From assembly GCA_942492635.1 (NCBI GenBank), contig CALOFP010000002.1, positions 620,001-684,000 on the forward strand: 64,000 nucleotides of DNA. The letters are read 5' to 3'. Below the pieces are notes generated by a model. That model was not told the DNA's origin. It was given only the letters and a program-made list of their open reading frames with translations, and did no database searches. Positions 1 through 8,900 of this stretch are shown here, one piece after another. Origin of the DNA: CALOFP01 sp942492635 (GTDB taxonomy: Bacteria; UBP6; UBA1177; CALOFP01). Both the position numbers and the translations under genes were made by a program. Numbering within the stretch: the stretch's first letter is position 1; each line of letters opens with the position of its first letter.

Positions 1-2
1 CA

Positions 3-887
3 AAAACTGTTGAGTATTTTCTGTTTATTACAGCTGAGTTAACTGTTCTGTTTCTTGGGATAAGCACCATTGTGGCACTGGCCTTAATGTACGTGCCCGA
101 AGAAAAAATCAGAGGCTGGCTTTCCAGAAGAGGGCTTTTAGGCAACTTTCTCGCGGCCGTTATTGGATCTCTGACACCGTTCTGTGCCTGCTCTACAATC
201 CCCTTGACTCTCGGACTTCTAAACGCGGGAGCACCTTTCGGGCCCATCATGTCTTTCGTGATCTCTTCTCCGCTGCTCAATCCGATCATTCTGAGCATGG
301 TTTTCACGCTCATGGGATGGAAAGCCTGTCTTCTCTATTTCGGTGTGACATTTTCAGGCGCCATAGTTTTCGGAGTAGTTCTCGAGAAGATGGGCGGAGC
401 AAAACACGTTCGAAAAGTAACAATGAAGAAGAAAAATTCCTGTTGCGATCAGAAGAAGAGTGTACCTGAAACTTTTTCAGCAAAAATCAAGGTGGCGTTT
501 AAATCGGCAGTCGGGGATTTTCGCGCAGTTTTCATCTATCTTATCATCGGAGTGGGTATCGGAGCGGGTATATACGGTTACATGCCGCAGGAGTTTGTTG
601 CTGAGATTGCAGGTCCCGGCAATCCCTTCGCCATTCCCGTTGCCGCGATAGTCGGTATTCCCCTTTACATCAGGGCTGAAACCGCAATTCCGATAGGGCT
701 TGCACTGGCCTCAAAGGGAATGAGCATGGGAGCCGTCATAGCCCTGATCATCGGTGGTGCCGGAATGGCGATTCCTGAGATGAGTATGCTCTCCAGCATT
801 TTCAAAAAGAGGCTGGTAGCATCGATTGTCGCAATCATATTCTCAACAGCGGTTATAGGTGGATATGTTTTCAACATGATTATGTGA
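3..887 (+). CDS. ArsP/SO_0444-type permease (5' truncated)
   Basis: Integral membrane permease of the DUF318 (ArsP / SO_0444 / YraQ) type, a family linked to export of metal or metalloid species. The frame is open to the left window edge, so the first residues seen (KTVEYFLFITAEL) are internal and the true start lies outside; the GTG at 72 is not a convincing start. The family signature TPFCACSTIPLTLGLLNAG, with its paired cysteines, is followed by the SSPLLNPI segment and several hydrophobic helices. A cytosolic-looking Lys/Cys loop (KKKNSCCDQKK) sits between the two halves. A small Cys-tailed protein and a rhodanese lipoprotein follow, which fits thiol or metal handling. The substrate cannot be read from the sequence. 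Family is confident; function is general. Confidence 0.85.
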   Translation, partial: KTVEYFLFITAELTVLFLGISTIVALALMYVPEEKIRGWLSRRGLLGNFLAAVIGSLTPFCACSTIPLTLGLLNAGAPFGPIMSFVISSPLLNPIILSMVFTLMGWKACLLYFGVTFSGAIVFGVVLEKMGGAKHVRKVTMKKKNSCCDQKKSVPETFSAKIKVAFKSAVGDFRAVFIYLIIGVGIGAGIYGYMPQEFVAEIAGPGNPFAIPVAAIVGIPLYIRAETAIPIGLALASKGMSMGAVIALIIGGAGMAIPEMSMLSSIFKKRLVASIVAIIFSTAVIGGYVFNMIM

Positions 888-992
888 CAGAAATTTGGAA
901 TAAACTTAAGAATCGATTGGATCAGATCAGAGGCACATGTCTTGATTAAGAGATCTTATAAAAAGTATGCAAAATATAATGAGGAGAAAAAA

Positions 993-1193
993 ATGACAGA
1001 GAAAAAGAAAAACTTTATTTCAAGGTTATTTAAGGGAAGTTGCAGTTGCGGAGGACTTGAACTGGAAGAGTTGGAGGCCGTAGAGGAAAAGGATTCCCCA
1101 TTGGAAGAGAACGAAAAAGAGAAAGCTAAAAATGAAACGAAGGAAAATAATGGGAAAGATAAGAAATCATGTAACTGTTCCTGCTGTGGCTAG
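993..1193 (+). CDS. small Cys-tailed charged protein
   Basis: A 66-residue protein starting at ATG 993, with GAGGAG at 981-986 at good spacing; an upstream ATG at 942 lacks a ribosome-binding site. The N-terminus (MTEKKKNFISRLFKG) looks like a short amphipathic helix. It is followed by CSCGG, a strongly charged Glu/Lys linker and a C-terminal CNCSCCG. Six Cys in two clusters suggest metal or thiol binding. It lies about 105 bp behind the permease gene on the same strand, so it probably works with it. Similar small Cys-tailed proteins are found next to such permeases in other bacteria, as far as I recall, but I know no named function. Confidence 0.65.
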   Translation: MTEKKKNFISRLFKGSCSCGGLELEELEAVEEKDSPLEENEKEKAKNETKENNGKDKKSCNCSCCG

Positions 1194-1309
1194 AGTGAAC
1201 TGCGGTTGTTGATGGGAGATTTGATGAATCCAAATGACTGGCTTGATTCAGTGTGGTGAAGCTTCATAATCTAGAGAGTTTCTTTAGAAAATATAAAATG
1301 CTTGATAAA

Positions 1310-1372
1310 AACGACCTCCTGGCTAACTTATATCAATGGTGCATGAGACTGGGTAATGGAAAGGAGGTCGTT
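1310..1372 (+). promoter_or_regulatory. inverted repeat masking a ribosome-binding site
   Basis: AACGACCTCCT at 1310-1320 is an exact reverse complement of AGGAGGTCGTT at 1362-1372, with 41 nt between them. The right arm contains the AGGAGG (1362-1367) that would serve the rhodanese gene starting at 1380. If the RNA folds this way the ribosome-binding site is paired. This could be translational control or chance; no known riboswitch class is recognised. Confidence 0.4.
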
Positions 1373-1379
1373 CGAAGAA

Positions 1380-1823
1380 ATGAAGAATTTTCAAAAAGCA
1401 GTTCTACTCTTAAGTATTTTTCTTTTTATCTCCTGTCCCAAAAAGGAGAACCGTGTTCCAGAAACTGCATCCAAGGTGAAAAAAGAAAAAATGGAAGTAA
1501 TCGATCTTGAAACTACGAAAAGACTTGTTGGGAAAGGAGCTGTTCTAATCGACAACAGACCTCTTTCAAAATTTGAAAAGGGTCATCTGGAAGGGGCGAT
1601 CAACTTGCCGTTCTTCGCGGAGGATCATCCTACTAATGAAATGACCCGTGAAAATCTTGAAAAGGCGATAGCGGGCAAAAAGACCGTTGTTTTCTACTGC
1701 ACAGGTCGGATGAGAGCGCACAACGCCCTAAAGCAGGCAAAAGAGTGGGGCATAAAAGCGGAAATGTACTGGTACAAAAACGGATTCCAGGAGTGGAGTA
1801 GAACAGAAAACGTGGTCAGGTAA
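1380..1823 (+). CDS. rhodanese-domain lipoprotein
   Basis: A 147-residue exported rhodanese (sulfurtransferase-fold) protein. The chosen start, ATG 1380, gives a short hydrophobic signal ending FISC with the lipidated Cys at residue 19; the lipobox has Phe at -3, so it is not perfect. A start at 1356 would add eight charged residues and has no ribosome-binding site. The single rhodanese domain has the active-site loop CTGRMR with catalytic Cys107, preceded by LIDNRPLSKFEKGHLEGA. AGGAGG lies 12 nt upstream, rather far, and within a possible hairpin. Placement after the permease and the Cys-tailed protein suggests periplasmic sulfur or metalloid handling, which is inference. Confidence 0.8.
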   Translation: MKNFQKAVLLLSIFLFISCPKKENRVPETASKVKKEKMEVIDLETTKRLVGKGAVLIDNRPLSKFEKGHLEGAINLPFFAEDHPTNEMTRENLEKAIAGKKTVVFYCTGRMRAHNALKQAKEWGIKAEMYWYKNGFQEWSRTENVVR

Positions 1824-1828
1824 CTATG

Positions 1829-1901
1829 GATTGGGGGTCAGGACTTAATTTTAAATACTTTTGCGACAAAAGTATTTAAAATTAAGTCCTGACCCCCAAT
1901 C
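1829..1901. repeat. perfect 35-bp palindromic repeat (REP/MITE-like)
   Basis: Two perfect 35-bp arms (1829-1863 and 1867-1901) are separated by three bases. The outer part reads GATTGGGGGTCAGGACTTAA and the inner part is AT-rich. It lies between the convergent rhodanese and RidA genes. A diverged two-arm version of the same sequence flanks 9116-9337. The layout resembles palindromic elements mobilised by Y1/RAYT-type transposases, but no transposase gene is in the window. Confidence 0.8.
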
Positions 1902-1903
1902 AT

Positions 1904-1931
1904 AAAAAAAAGCCTCCCCGAAGGGAGGCGG
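1904..1931 (-). terminator. Rho-independent terminator of ridA
   Basis: Read on the minus strand, GCCTCCC-TTCG-GGGAGGC is followed by a run of eight T. A 7-bp GC stem with a stable UUCG tetraloop and a T tract is a textbook intrinsic terminator, lying about 20 bp past the RidA stop. Confidence 0.9.
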
Positions 1932-1950
1932 AAAATGGTGGCTACTCGAA

Positions 1951-2331
1951 TTATCCCTTGTAAGCGATAGTTTCGATCTCAACCTGTACTCCGAGAGGAA
2001 GGTTGGCTACCTGGAAAGCTGCTCTTGCGGGGAAATCTCCCTCAAAGTATGTTGCGTAAACTTCGTTGACTGCTTTGAAGTCTGCAATGTTGGCAAGAAG
2101 AACTGTCATCTTAACAACGTTGTTGAATCCGAGACCTGCTTCTGTGAGGATCGCTTCGATGTTTGCGAAAACCTGCTTTGCCTGCTCTGCAGCTGTCTGG
2201 CCTACAACTGTCATTGTTTCAGGGTTAAGGGGAATCTGTCCGGAGATGTAGAGTGTGTCTCCTGCCATAACTGCCTGTGAGTATGGTCCTACAGCCTTGG
2301 GTGCCTTTTCTGTTGCGATGATCTTTTTCAT
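1951..2331 (-). CDS. ridA: RidA family deaminase
   Basis: A 126-residue RidA (YjgF/YER057c/UK114) protein. The family hydrolyses reactive enamine/imine intermediates released by PLP enzymes. The whole length fits the family: the N-terminal PKAVGPYSQA motif, ISGQIPLNPET, and the C-terminal ARAAFQVANLPLGVQVEIE, with Arg103 at the position of the substrate-carboxylate-binding arginine. AGGAGG lies 5 nt upstream of the ATG. It is a single-gene unit ended by its own terminator. The regulatory region toward the efflux operon is shared and divergent. Highly confident assignment; cytoplasmic. Confidence 0.95.
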   Translation of the reverse strand: MKKIIATEKAPKAVGPYSQAVMAGDTLYISGQIPLNPETMTVVGQTAAEQAKQVFANIEAILTEAGLGFNNVVKMTVLLANIADFKAVNEVYATYFEGDFPARAAFQVANLPLGVQVEIETIAYKG

Positions 2332-2809
2332 AATTGCCTCCTAAATATAAAAAGTGTAATGAAATGTAGAAAGAGCTGATGCTTTCATAATACTTTTTTC
2401 TTTTTGAGTCAAATTATTTGGTCGCTTTCGGACCTTTCCGGTGTCTATACATTTAATGTAATGGGTTCCGCTGGTTCTACGGATGGTGATTGGTGGACAG
2501 GAGTGGACTCTCGGTGGAGTGAGTGGACGACAAATATTTGTGTTTTATTCATTTCCTGACTTCGCGGACGGTTTTATGCGCATTCCATATATTGGAGTCG
2601 GTAAATTTTGATTCTTTTTTTTAGGAAAATGTTTCTGTTTAATTGGATAGGTTGCGGGTGGAATAATGAGTGAAACCGTGCTGTTATTGTTTTTTGGTTT
2701 TCTGGGGTTAATCGAAAAATTGACAAGTTGAAATTTTAAATTATAATATTTTCGACTTTTTTGTTCTTACGTTCAAAAAGTTTAAAAGTCTTTCTGATAA
2801 GGAGTTTTT
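2332..2809. promoter_or_regulatory. divergent intergenic region with efflux-operon promoter
   Basis: The 478 bp between ridA and the efflux operon hold no gene. TTGACA at 2720-2725 and TATAAT at 2742-2747, with a 16-bp spacer, form a near-consensus sigma70 promoter for the efflux operon. An imperfect direct repeat (GGTGGA...GAGTGGAC, copies from 2492 and 2513, 21 bp apart) lies about 200 bp upstream of it. No clear palindromic TetR operator was found by eye. Confidence 0.7.
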
Positions 2810-4210
2810 ATGAAAAGAACGTTTCTGATGTTACTTGTTTTAACCACAACATTTCTAAGTGCGGAAGAGCTTGACCTCTCTTCCTTTATCGATCTTGCAG
2901 TTCAGGAAAGTGAATCCGTAAAGGCGGCTAATGAAGGTGTAGAGGCTGCCGATGCTGATGAAACTTCTGTATTTGTCTCATTTTTTCCAACAATGAGTGT
3001 TTCGGCGAACTATATGAGGCTGTGGTATGTGCCGGAAATGGAGCAGTTCAGTTTGCCCCTCGGTAATTTTGCGGCTCCCGCCCAGCATGTCATCAATGGT
3101 GTTGCAGATAATAATCCGAATGCAACACAGGAACAGATAATGAAGGCTGCAGCAGAGAAGATGACAATACCTTTTCCGGGAGGACCTGACTATCAGAGAA
3201 CCGTTGACATCACTGTTGCTCAGCCGCTTACTCCGCTTTGGAGCGTCTACAACGGATACGAGGTAAAAAAGCTGGTAAAAGATATTCAGAAAATCCAGAA
3301 AAAGCTCACCAAGGATCAGGTTGCCCTACAGGTTACCGAGTACTACTACAACTATCTAATGCTCACCGAACTGGAGAAACTTCTTGGTGAAACAAAGGAA
3401 CAGCTCGATCGTTATGAAATTCATGCAAAGAATTTTGTGGATGCAGGCATGAGCGATAAGCGCGCCCTTCTCAAGATCAGTATCGAGCAGGCACGTCTCA
3501 AGAAGGAGATGAAAAAGACTCTCGGTGCCAAGAGGGTTGTAAAGAAGGCTATCGCACTTCTCATAAACAGGGAAGATGATTCATTCGCAATAAAGGAGAC
3601 CGATGTAACCTTTACTCCTATGAAAAGGGAGGGTAGTGAACTTCTCACTCTCCAGAAACAGTATCGACATGAGCTGAAAATGCTCAAAAAGAGCGACCAG
3701 GTTGCAGAAAATCTAGAGGATCTCAGTATTCAGCCTCTTATTCCGACGGTGGCCCTGGCTGGAGGTTATAAGAGAAACTTCGATGCAAATGCGATGGCTC
3801 CGGAAGGAACTCTGTTCCTCGGACTCAATGCCAGCTGGGATGTGGGTCTCGACTGGATAAAGAACTACAAGGGAGTTCAGAAGGCCAAGCACGAAAGGGC
3901 AAAGACACTCTACGAAAATGCTCTCAAGCGCAAGCAGATGAGACTTCAGGTTGAGCAGCTTGCAACAGATATCGATGTCAAGCAGTCCGAGATAGAGATT
4001 GCCCGCAGTGAAGTTGCCGAGGCAAAGGAGAATCTCAGGATAGAGGAGAACAAGTATAAACAGCATATGACAACCGAAACCGACCTTCTCGATGCAACAC
4101 TTTCGCTGAAAAGGGCTCAGACATCCAGCCTTTCTGCGAGATACAGCTACGTAATCGCTCTCGAGAGCCTTGCGAAGACAATAGGTGTGCCGGTAGAGAA
4201 GCTTTTATAA
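2810..4210 (+). CDS. TolC-family outer membrane efflux protein
   Basis: A 466-residue outer membrane channel subunit of a tripartite efflux pump. A signal peptide (residues 1-18, ending LSA) precedes two repeated OEP-type halves rich in long alpha-helical heptads (for example around residues 150-270 and 360-440). Length is normal for TolC relatives. AAGGAG lies 8 nt before the ATG, and a strong promoter lies 60 bp upstream. It is the first gene of a four-gene operon with a TetR regulator, a membrane fusion protein and an RND pump, so it should dock to that pump. Substrate unknown. Confidence 0.9.
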   Translation: MKRTFLMLLVLTTTFLSAEELDLSSFIDLAVQESESVKAANEGVEAADADETSVFVSFFPTMSVSANYMRLWYVPEMEQFSLPLGNFAAPAQHVINGVADNNPNATQEQIMKAAAEKMTIPFPGGPDYQRTVDITVAQPLTPLWSVYNGYEVKKLVKDIQKIQKKLTKDQVALQVTEYYYNYLMLTELEKLLGETKEQLDRYEIHAKNFVDAGMSDKRALLKISIEQARLKKEMKKTLGAKRVVKKAIALLINREDDSFAIKETDVTFTPMKREGSELLTLQKQYRHELKMLKKSDQVAENLEDLSIQPLIPTVALAGGYKRNFDANAMAPEGTLFLGLNASWDVGLDWIKNYKGVQKAKHERAKTLYENALKRKQMRLQVEQLATDIDVKQSEIEIARSEVAEAKENLRIEENKYKQHMTTETDLLDATLSLKRAQTSSLSARYSYVIALESLAKTIGVPVEKLL

Positions 4211-4220
4211 GGAGGAAAAG

Positions 4221-4880
4221 ATGTGCGCAAGAAAAAAAGGTGAAGAGAAGAAACTGCACATTCTCAGGAACTTCATAGAACTTGTGACCGATCTCGGCAT
4301 CAACAGGGTTACTCTTACCGATGTCGCGAAGCGTAGCGGAATCACCAAATCGGGACTCTACTACTACTTCGACTCCAAGGAGCATCTCATGCTCGAGACG
4401 GTGAACATGATGTCGGACAACGTTGAAAAGATTATCAATATCGAGGTCGAGTCGATAGATGACCCTCGGGAAAAACTCAGGAAATTCATTGAGCTGGATA
4501 TCTGTTCCGTCATGGAGGATACATACGCCCAAGGTCTCATCAGTCGCTCCAGCGCGGATATGATGGGTGATATCCAGAGATACATTTTCAATTCGCCGCT
4601 TCTGGTGAAGAAGATGATCCAGCTTCACGAGGATGCCGAGCAGTACACCGTATCCATACTCCGGGAAATTTTCGGGGATGAGATGGAGGACGAGATGCTC
4701 ACCATGGTGGGCAGGGCCATTCACCACCTGAAAGACGGTTACTTTAACATGATCATGAAACTCAGCAAGATGAGGGAGAGTCTTCCGGATCTCGAATATC
4801 CGGATGTCAAGCGCACTGCGCCGCTTGTAGCCAGTATTATCGTCGATGGAATAAACGGATTTAAAAAGGGGGAGAAATAA
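4221..4880 (+). CDS. TetR/AcrR family regulator
   Basis: A 219-residue transcription factor. The N-terminal helix-turn-helix is clear: VTLTDVAKRSGITKSGLYYY, then FDSKEHL, the usual TetR DNA-binding layout near residues 30-60. The rest is a helical ligand-binding region without recognisable specificity. It lies 10 bp behind the tolC-like gene with AAGGAGG in the gap. Its stop overlaps the next gene's start (TAATGA), so it is translated together with the pump it probably represses. A regulator inside, not beside, the structural operon would give direct feedback. Repression and operator are inferred. Confidence 0.9.
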   Translation: MCARKKGEEKKLHILRNFIELVTDLGINRVTLTDVAKRSGITKSGLYYYFDSKEHLMLETVNMMSDNVEKIINIEVESIDDPREKLRKFIELDICSVMEDTYAQGLISRSSADMMGDIQRYIFNSPLLVKKMIQLHEDAEQYTVSILREIFGDEMEDEMLTMVGRAIHHLKDGYFNMIMKLSKMRESLPDLEYPDVKRTAPLVASIIVDGINGFKKGEK

Positions 4881-5965
4881 TGAAAAGAAGAGCGCTGCTT
4901 ATAGGTCTGCTTGCACTCTTTTTTGCAGCTTCATGCTCCAGCATGAGCGCACAGGAGGAGAAGAAAGCCGAACCGATGAAGGAAATCGTAAAAGAGGTGA
5001 AGCTTGTGAAACCGCTGAAAAACAGCAGTTCGATGGTGCTTCGCGAGGGAGTCACCCTCTCTCCATACGAGAAGGGATCTGTCGCTGCAGAGGTTAACGG
5101 CCGTCTTGTGAAGTGGTACGTCGAGGAGAATCAGTATGTGAAGAAGGGTGCTCCTGTTGCGCTTCTCGACTCTACCGATATGAAACTTCAGCTGGAGCAG
5201 GCGAAGGCCAATCTCGGTGCGCTTAAGGCCCAGTTTGCAGCTGCAGAGAAGGATTACCTCCGTCTCAAGGAGCTTTTCGAGAAAGAGAGTGTGACAAGGC
5301 AGCAGCTCGACAGCGCCCAGGGAGGTTACGACGCCCTCAAGAGCCAGATCGAGGCTACGGAAAACGGAATAGCCCTTCTCAAGAGAATGGTCAACAAGGC
5401 GACTGTAAGGGCACCTTTTTCCGGTGTCATCACAAAGAAGAAACTTCCCCTCGGATTTTTCGTAATAGCCGGAAACCCTGCTACAAGCGAGCTTGCAGGA
5501 ATTGAGAAGACCGACAGATTGAAGGTCAGTATGAATATTTCCGAAAAGTACTACGGTGAAATAGAGAAGGGAACCGATGTGGAGTTCTTTGTTCCTTCCC
5601 TCAACAAAAAGGTTGCTGCGAAGGTTCATTCCAAGGGGAAAAGTGTCAACAACATGAAGCAGTTCAACGTAATCGTCGAGGTGGACAACGGAAAACACGA
5701 AATTCCCGCCGGACTTTTCGCTTTCGCCACCATCAAGACAAGCCCGAGAAGCCGTGTGATCGTACCTCCGATGGCTGTAAAGAATCTTGGAAACAGTCTT
5801 GGTGAAGTTTACACGGTAAACGGCGGAAAGGTAATTGCAAAGCAGGTTTACCTCGGATTCCCCTTTGAAAACGGAATGGAAATCAAAGGCGACGTTCCGG
5901 AATTCGTAGTAAAGGATGTCTCCTCCGTCAGAGTCGGAGAGATGGTCGAGACAACAGTTAACTGA
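4880..5965 (+). CDS. RND efflux membrane fusion lipoprotein
   Basis: A 361-residue periplasmic adaptor (HlyD/AcrA type) joining the RND pump to the outer membrane channel. The signal sequence ends FAASC, giving lipidated Cys19. The split lipoyl-like domain is visible (VNGRLVKWYVEENQYVKKGA and later ATVRAPFSGVITKK), separated by a helical hairpin (residues 95-170) with many Gln/Leu heptads, then beta-barrel and membrane-proximal regions. The ATG overlaps the tetR stop by one base. The RND gene follows after 13 bp. Assignment confident; substrate unknown. Confidence 0.92.
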   Translation: MKRRALLIGLLALFFAASCSSMSAQEEKKAEPMKEIVKEVKLVKPLKNSSSMVLREGVTLSPYEKGSVAAEVNGRLVKWYVEENQYVKKGAPVALLDSTDMKLQLEQAKANLGALKAQFAAAEKDYLRLKELFEKESVTRQQLDSAQGGYDALKSQIEATENGIALLKRMVNKATVRAPFSGVITKKKLPLGFFVIAGNPATSELAGIEKTDRLKVSMNISEKYYGEIEKGTDVEFFVPSLNKKVAAKVHSKGKSVNNMKQFNVIVEVDNGKHEIPAGLFAFATIKTSPRSRVIVPPMAVKNLGNSLGEVYTVNGGKVIAKQVYLGFPFENGMEIKGDVPEFVVKDVSSVRVGEMVETTVN

Positions 5966-5978
5966 CGGAGGTTCATAG

Positions 5979-8900
5979 ATGTTTCTTTCCAGACTTTCAC
6001 TCAGGAATCCCGTTCTGATTACGATGCTTACGCTCGCACTCATTCTTTTCGGATTCATCTCCATGAAAACACTGGGTGTCGACATGTTCCCCAATGTGGA
6101 CATTCCGATTGTGACCGTGACAACAATCTATCCCGGAGCCGACGCTTCCACTATCGAGGAGGATGTTCTCAAGGAGATCGAGAGCGGTGTCGGTACTCTT
6201 AACGGAATCAAGCACATGGACGGAACCGCCCTCGACAACGTCGGCGTAATGGTCATCACATTTGAAGACGGTTTCGACGTCGACAAGGCTGCCCAGGATG
6301 TGAGGGACAAGGTTGCCTCCGTTAGAAGCAACATGCCGGATGATATTGAAGATCCGGTAACGGAAAAGATCGACCTGGACGCGCTTCCGGTTCTTTCAAT
6401 CCTTCTCAAGGCTCCGGCGGGTGAAAACCTCAGTGAGGTAACGGATATTGCCAAAAGAAGGGTGAAGGACAGACTTCAGACCATTTCGGGTGTCGGATCT
6501 GTCGAGATGTACGGTGGTCGTGAAAGGGAAATCAAGATCCTCATGGATCCTTTGAAGATCGAACAGTACGGAATTCCGCCGATAACCTTTCTTCAGCTTA
6601 TAGGAAGTTCTTCTATAAAGATTCCCGCGGGAACGATCTACATGAACAACAGCGACGAGGAGATAACCGTTCAGGGTGACGGTGAAGCCAGAACCGTCGA
6701 TGCATACAGGAATCTTCCTCTCATGTCGATGAAGGGAAGTACTGTAAAGGTTAAGGATATCGCCAGGGTTGAAGACGGCCTCGAGGAAGAGGAGAGTGCG
6801 GCCATGATGGACCTCACTCCCGCGGTTGCAATGAAGCTCATCAAGCAGTCAGGTGTGAACGTTGTTCAGCTCGCACACAGTCTGAAGGCGGAAATCGCTG
6901 AAATCAACAGCACCCTCCCCAAAGGCTACAGTCTCACAGTCGTAACCGACAACACCCCTTTTACCGAGCAGGCTGTTTCCAGCTCCATCAGCGACGTTTT
7001 CCTTGGAGCTCTTCTCGCCATGCTCATTATTTTCGCTTTCCTCATGAACAAGAGGGCCGCATTCATCATTGCCGTCTCGCTTCCGACATCGATTATCGGA
7101 ACGTTCCTTTTCGTAAAGGCGATGGGATTTACACTCAACTTCATGACGACTCTGGCACTCTCCCTTTCGGTCGGAATTCTTACAGATGACGCCATCGTTG
7201 TCATTGAGGCCATTTTCCGGTACATCGAGAAGGGAAGAGGTAAGGTCGAAGCGTGTATCGAGGCGACAAAAGAGGTCGGTCTGGCGGTTATTACGGCTGA
7301 GCTGGCGCTTATCGCGGTTTTCGGTCCCACCGTTTACATGGAGGGAACGGTCGGACAGTTCTTCCGTGAGTTCGGTCTCACCGTTGTTGCGGCCATTCTT
7401 ATTTCCATGACCGTATCTTTTACTGTAACTCCTCTTCTTTCTTCAAAGATTTTGAAGTCTGAGCCCAAGAATTTCATTTTCTACCGAATTATGGATAAGT
7501 TCCTGGGGATGCTTGAGAGAGGGTATGCCGCTGCCGTTTCATGGGTACTTCGCCACAAGGTATTCACCTTCATGGTGGCCATTGGAATCTTCGCTGGCGG
7601 AATTGCACTTGTTTCACACCTCAAGACAACATTTGTCGACGACACGGACAAGGGTGAGTTCGAAATCGCCCTCGAGCTGGACGGAGAGAGCTCAATACAG
7701 CGCAGTAAGGAGGTTTCAGCCGAAATGGTTGATAAGATGAAGTCCTACCCATGGCGCCAGTTCTTCTTCACAACCATCGGTGGTGGAAACACAAAGGAGA
7801 AAAACATCATCCGTATGAGGGTCTCCATGGTCAAAAAGGCCGAACGTGATCTCTCCCAGGAAGATGCTATGCAGATTGTCAGAAAGGATCTTGGGTACAT
7901 GAAGAAAAAGTACAATGCCAAGATCTCCGTTGCGGAAGTTAACGAGTTCGGTGGAAATGCCGCACCTGTTCAGCTGAACATCATAGGCAACGACAGGGAC
8001 TCCATCCGTTCCAACGCCAGAAAGGTTGTGGCATTCATGGAGCAGGACGGGGGTTTCGCAGATATCATCTCCTCCGACAAGGGAAGTAAGAAAGAGGTTA
8101 AAGTGCAGTTCAACCACCATAAGATGAGCGAACTGGGAGTTAATCCGGCCGAGACCGCCGCCACACTCAGGTACCTTATTTCCGGTAAAAAGGTGGGCGA
8201 TATCGATTACAAGAACGGCGAGAGATACGAAGTTAAGGCCTACATCGACAGAAGTTTCAGGAATCTCGATTACCTGAAGAACATTTCTCTGAACAGTGCA
8301 AGCGGAAAGACAGTAAAACTCTCCGATGTTGCGGACATAAGCTACAACCAGAACGAAATCAAGATCACAAGAAGGGACAGAAGCAAGAACATCACCATCT
8401 CTTCATCACTGATGCAGGGAGCCGACCTCGGATCGCAGGTCAAGAAGGTTCAGGAGTTTGCAAAAGTCAACTTCTCAGACGATGTCGAACTCCAGATGGC
8501 GGGTGATGCGGAGCGTATGAAAGACAGTTTCACGAGCCTCATGCAGGTTCTTCTCATCGCCGTCTTCCTGATCTACATCGTCCTGGCATCCCAGTTCAAC
8601 TCGTTCATTCACCCGTTTACAATCATGAGTTCGCTTCCCTTTGCGATGACAGGAGCCTTTCTGACACTCTATCTTACCGATCTCTCGCTCGGAATCATGA
8701 GTTTCATCGGAATCATCATGCTGATGGGAATTGTTACCAAGAACTCCATTCTGCTCATCGACTACGCCCTTCAGCAGATCCATGAAGGCGTTGAAGTAAC
8801 CGAAGCTCTAATCGCCAGTGCAAAGACAAGACTTCGTCCCATTCTAATGACCGCAGGCGGAACAATCCTCGGAATGGTCCCCATCATCATCTCCACCGCA

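Noticed and set aside
1253..1510. 85-codon frame overlapping the rhodanese gene
   Set aside because: Different frame from the rhodanese domain, no start signal; the rhodanese frame has conserved motifs.
4931..6103. 390-codon minus-strand frame
   Set aside because: It lies opposite the membrane fusion protein, which has clear domain motifs; no ribosome-binding site and no recognisable motifs.
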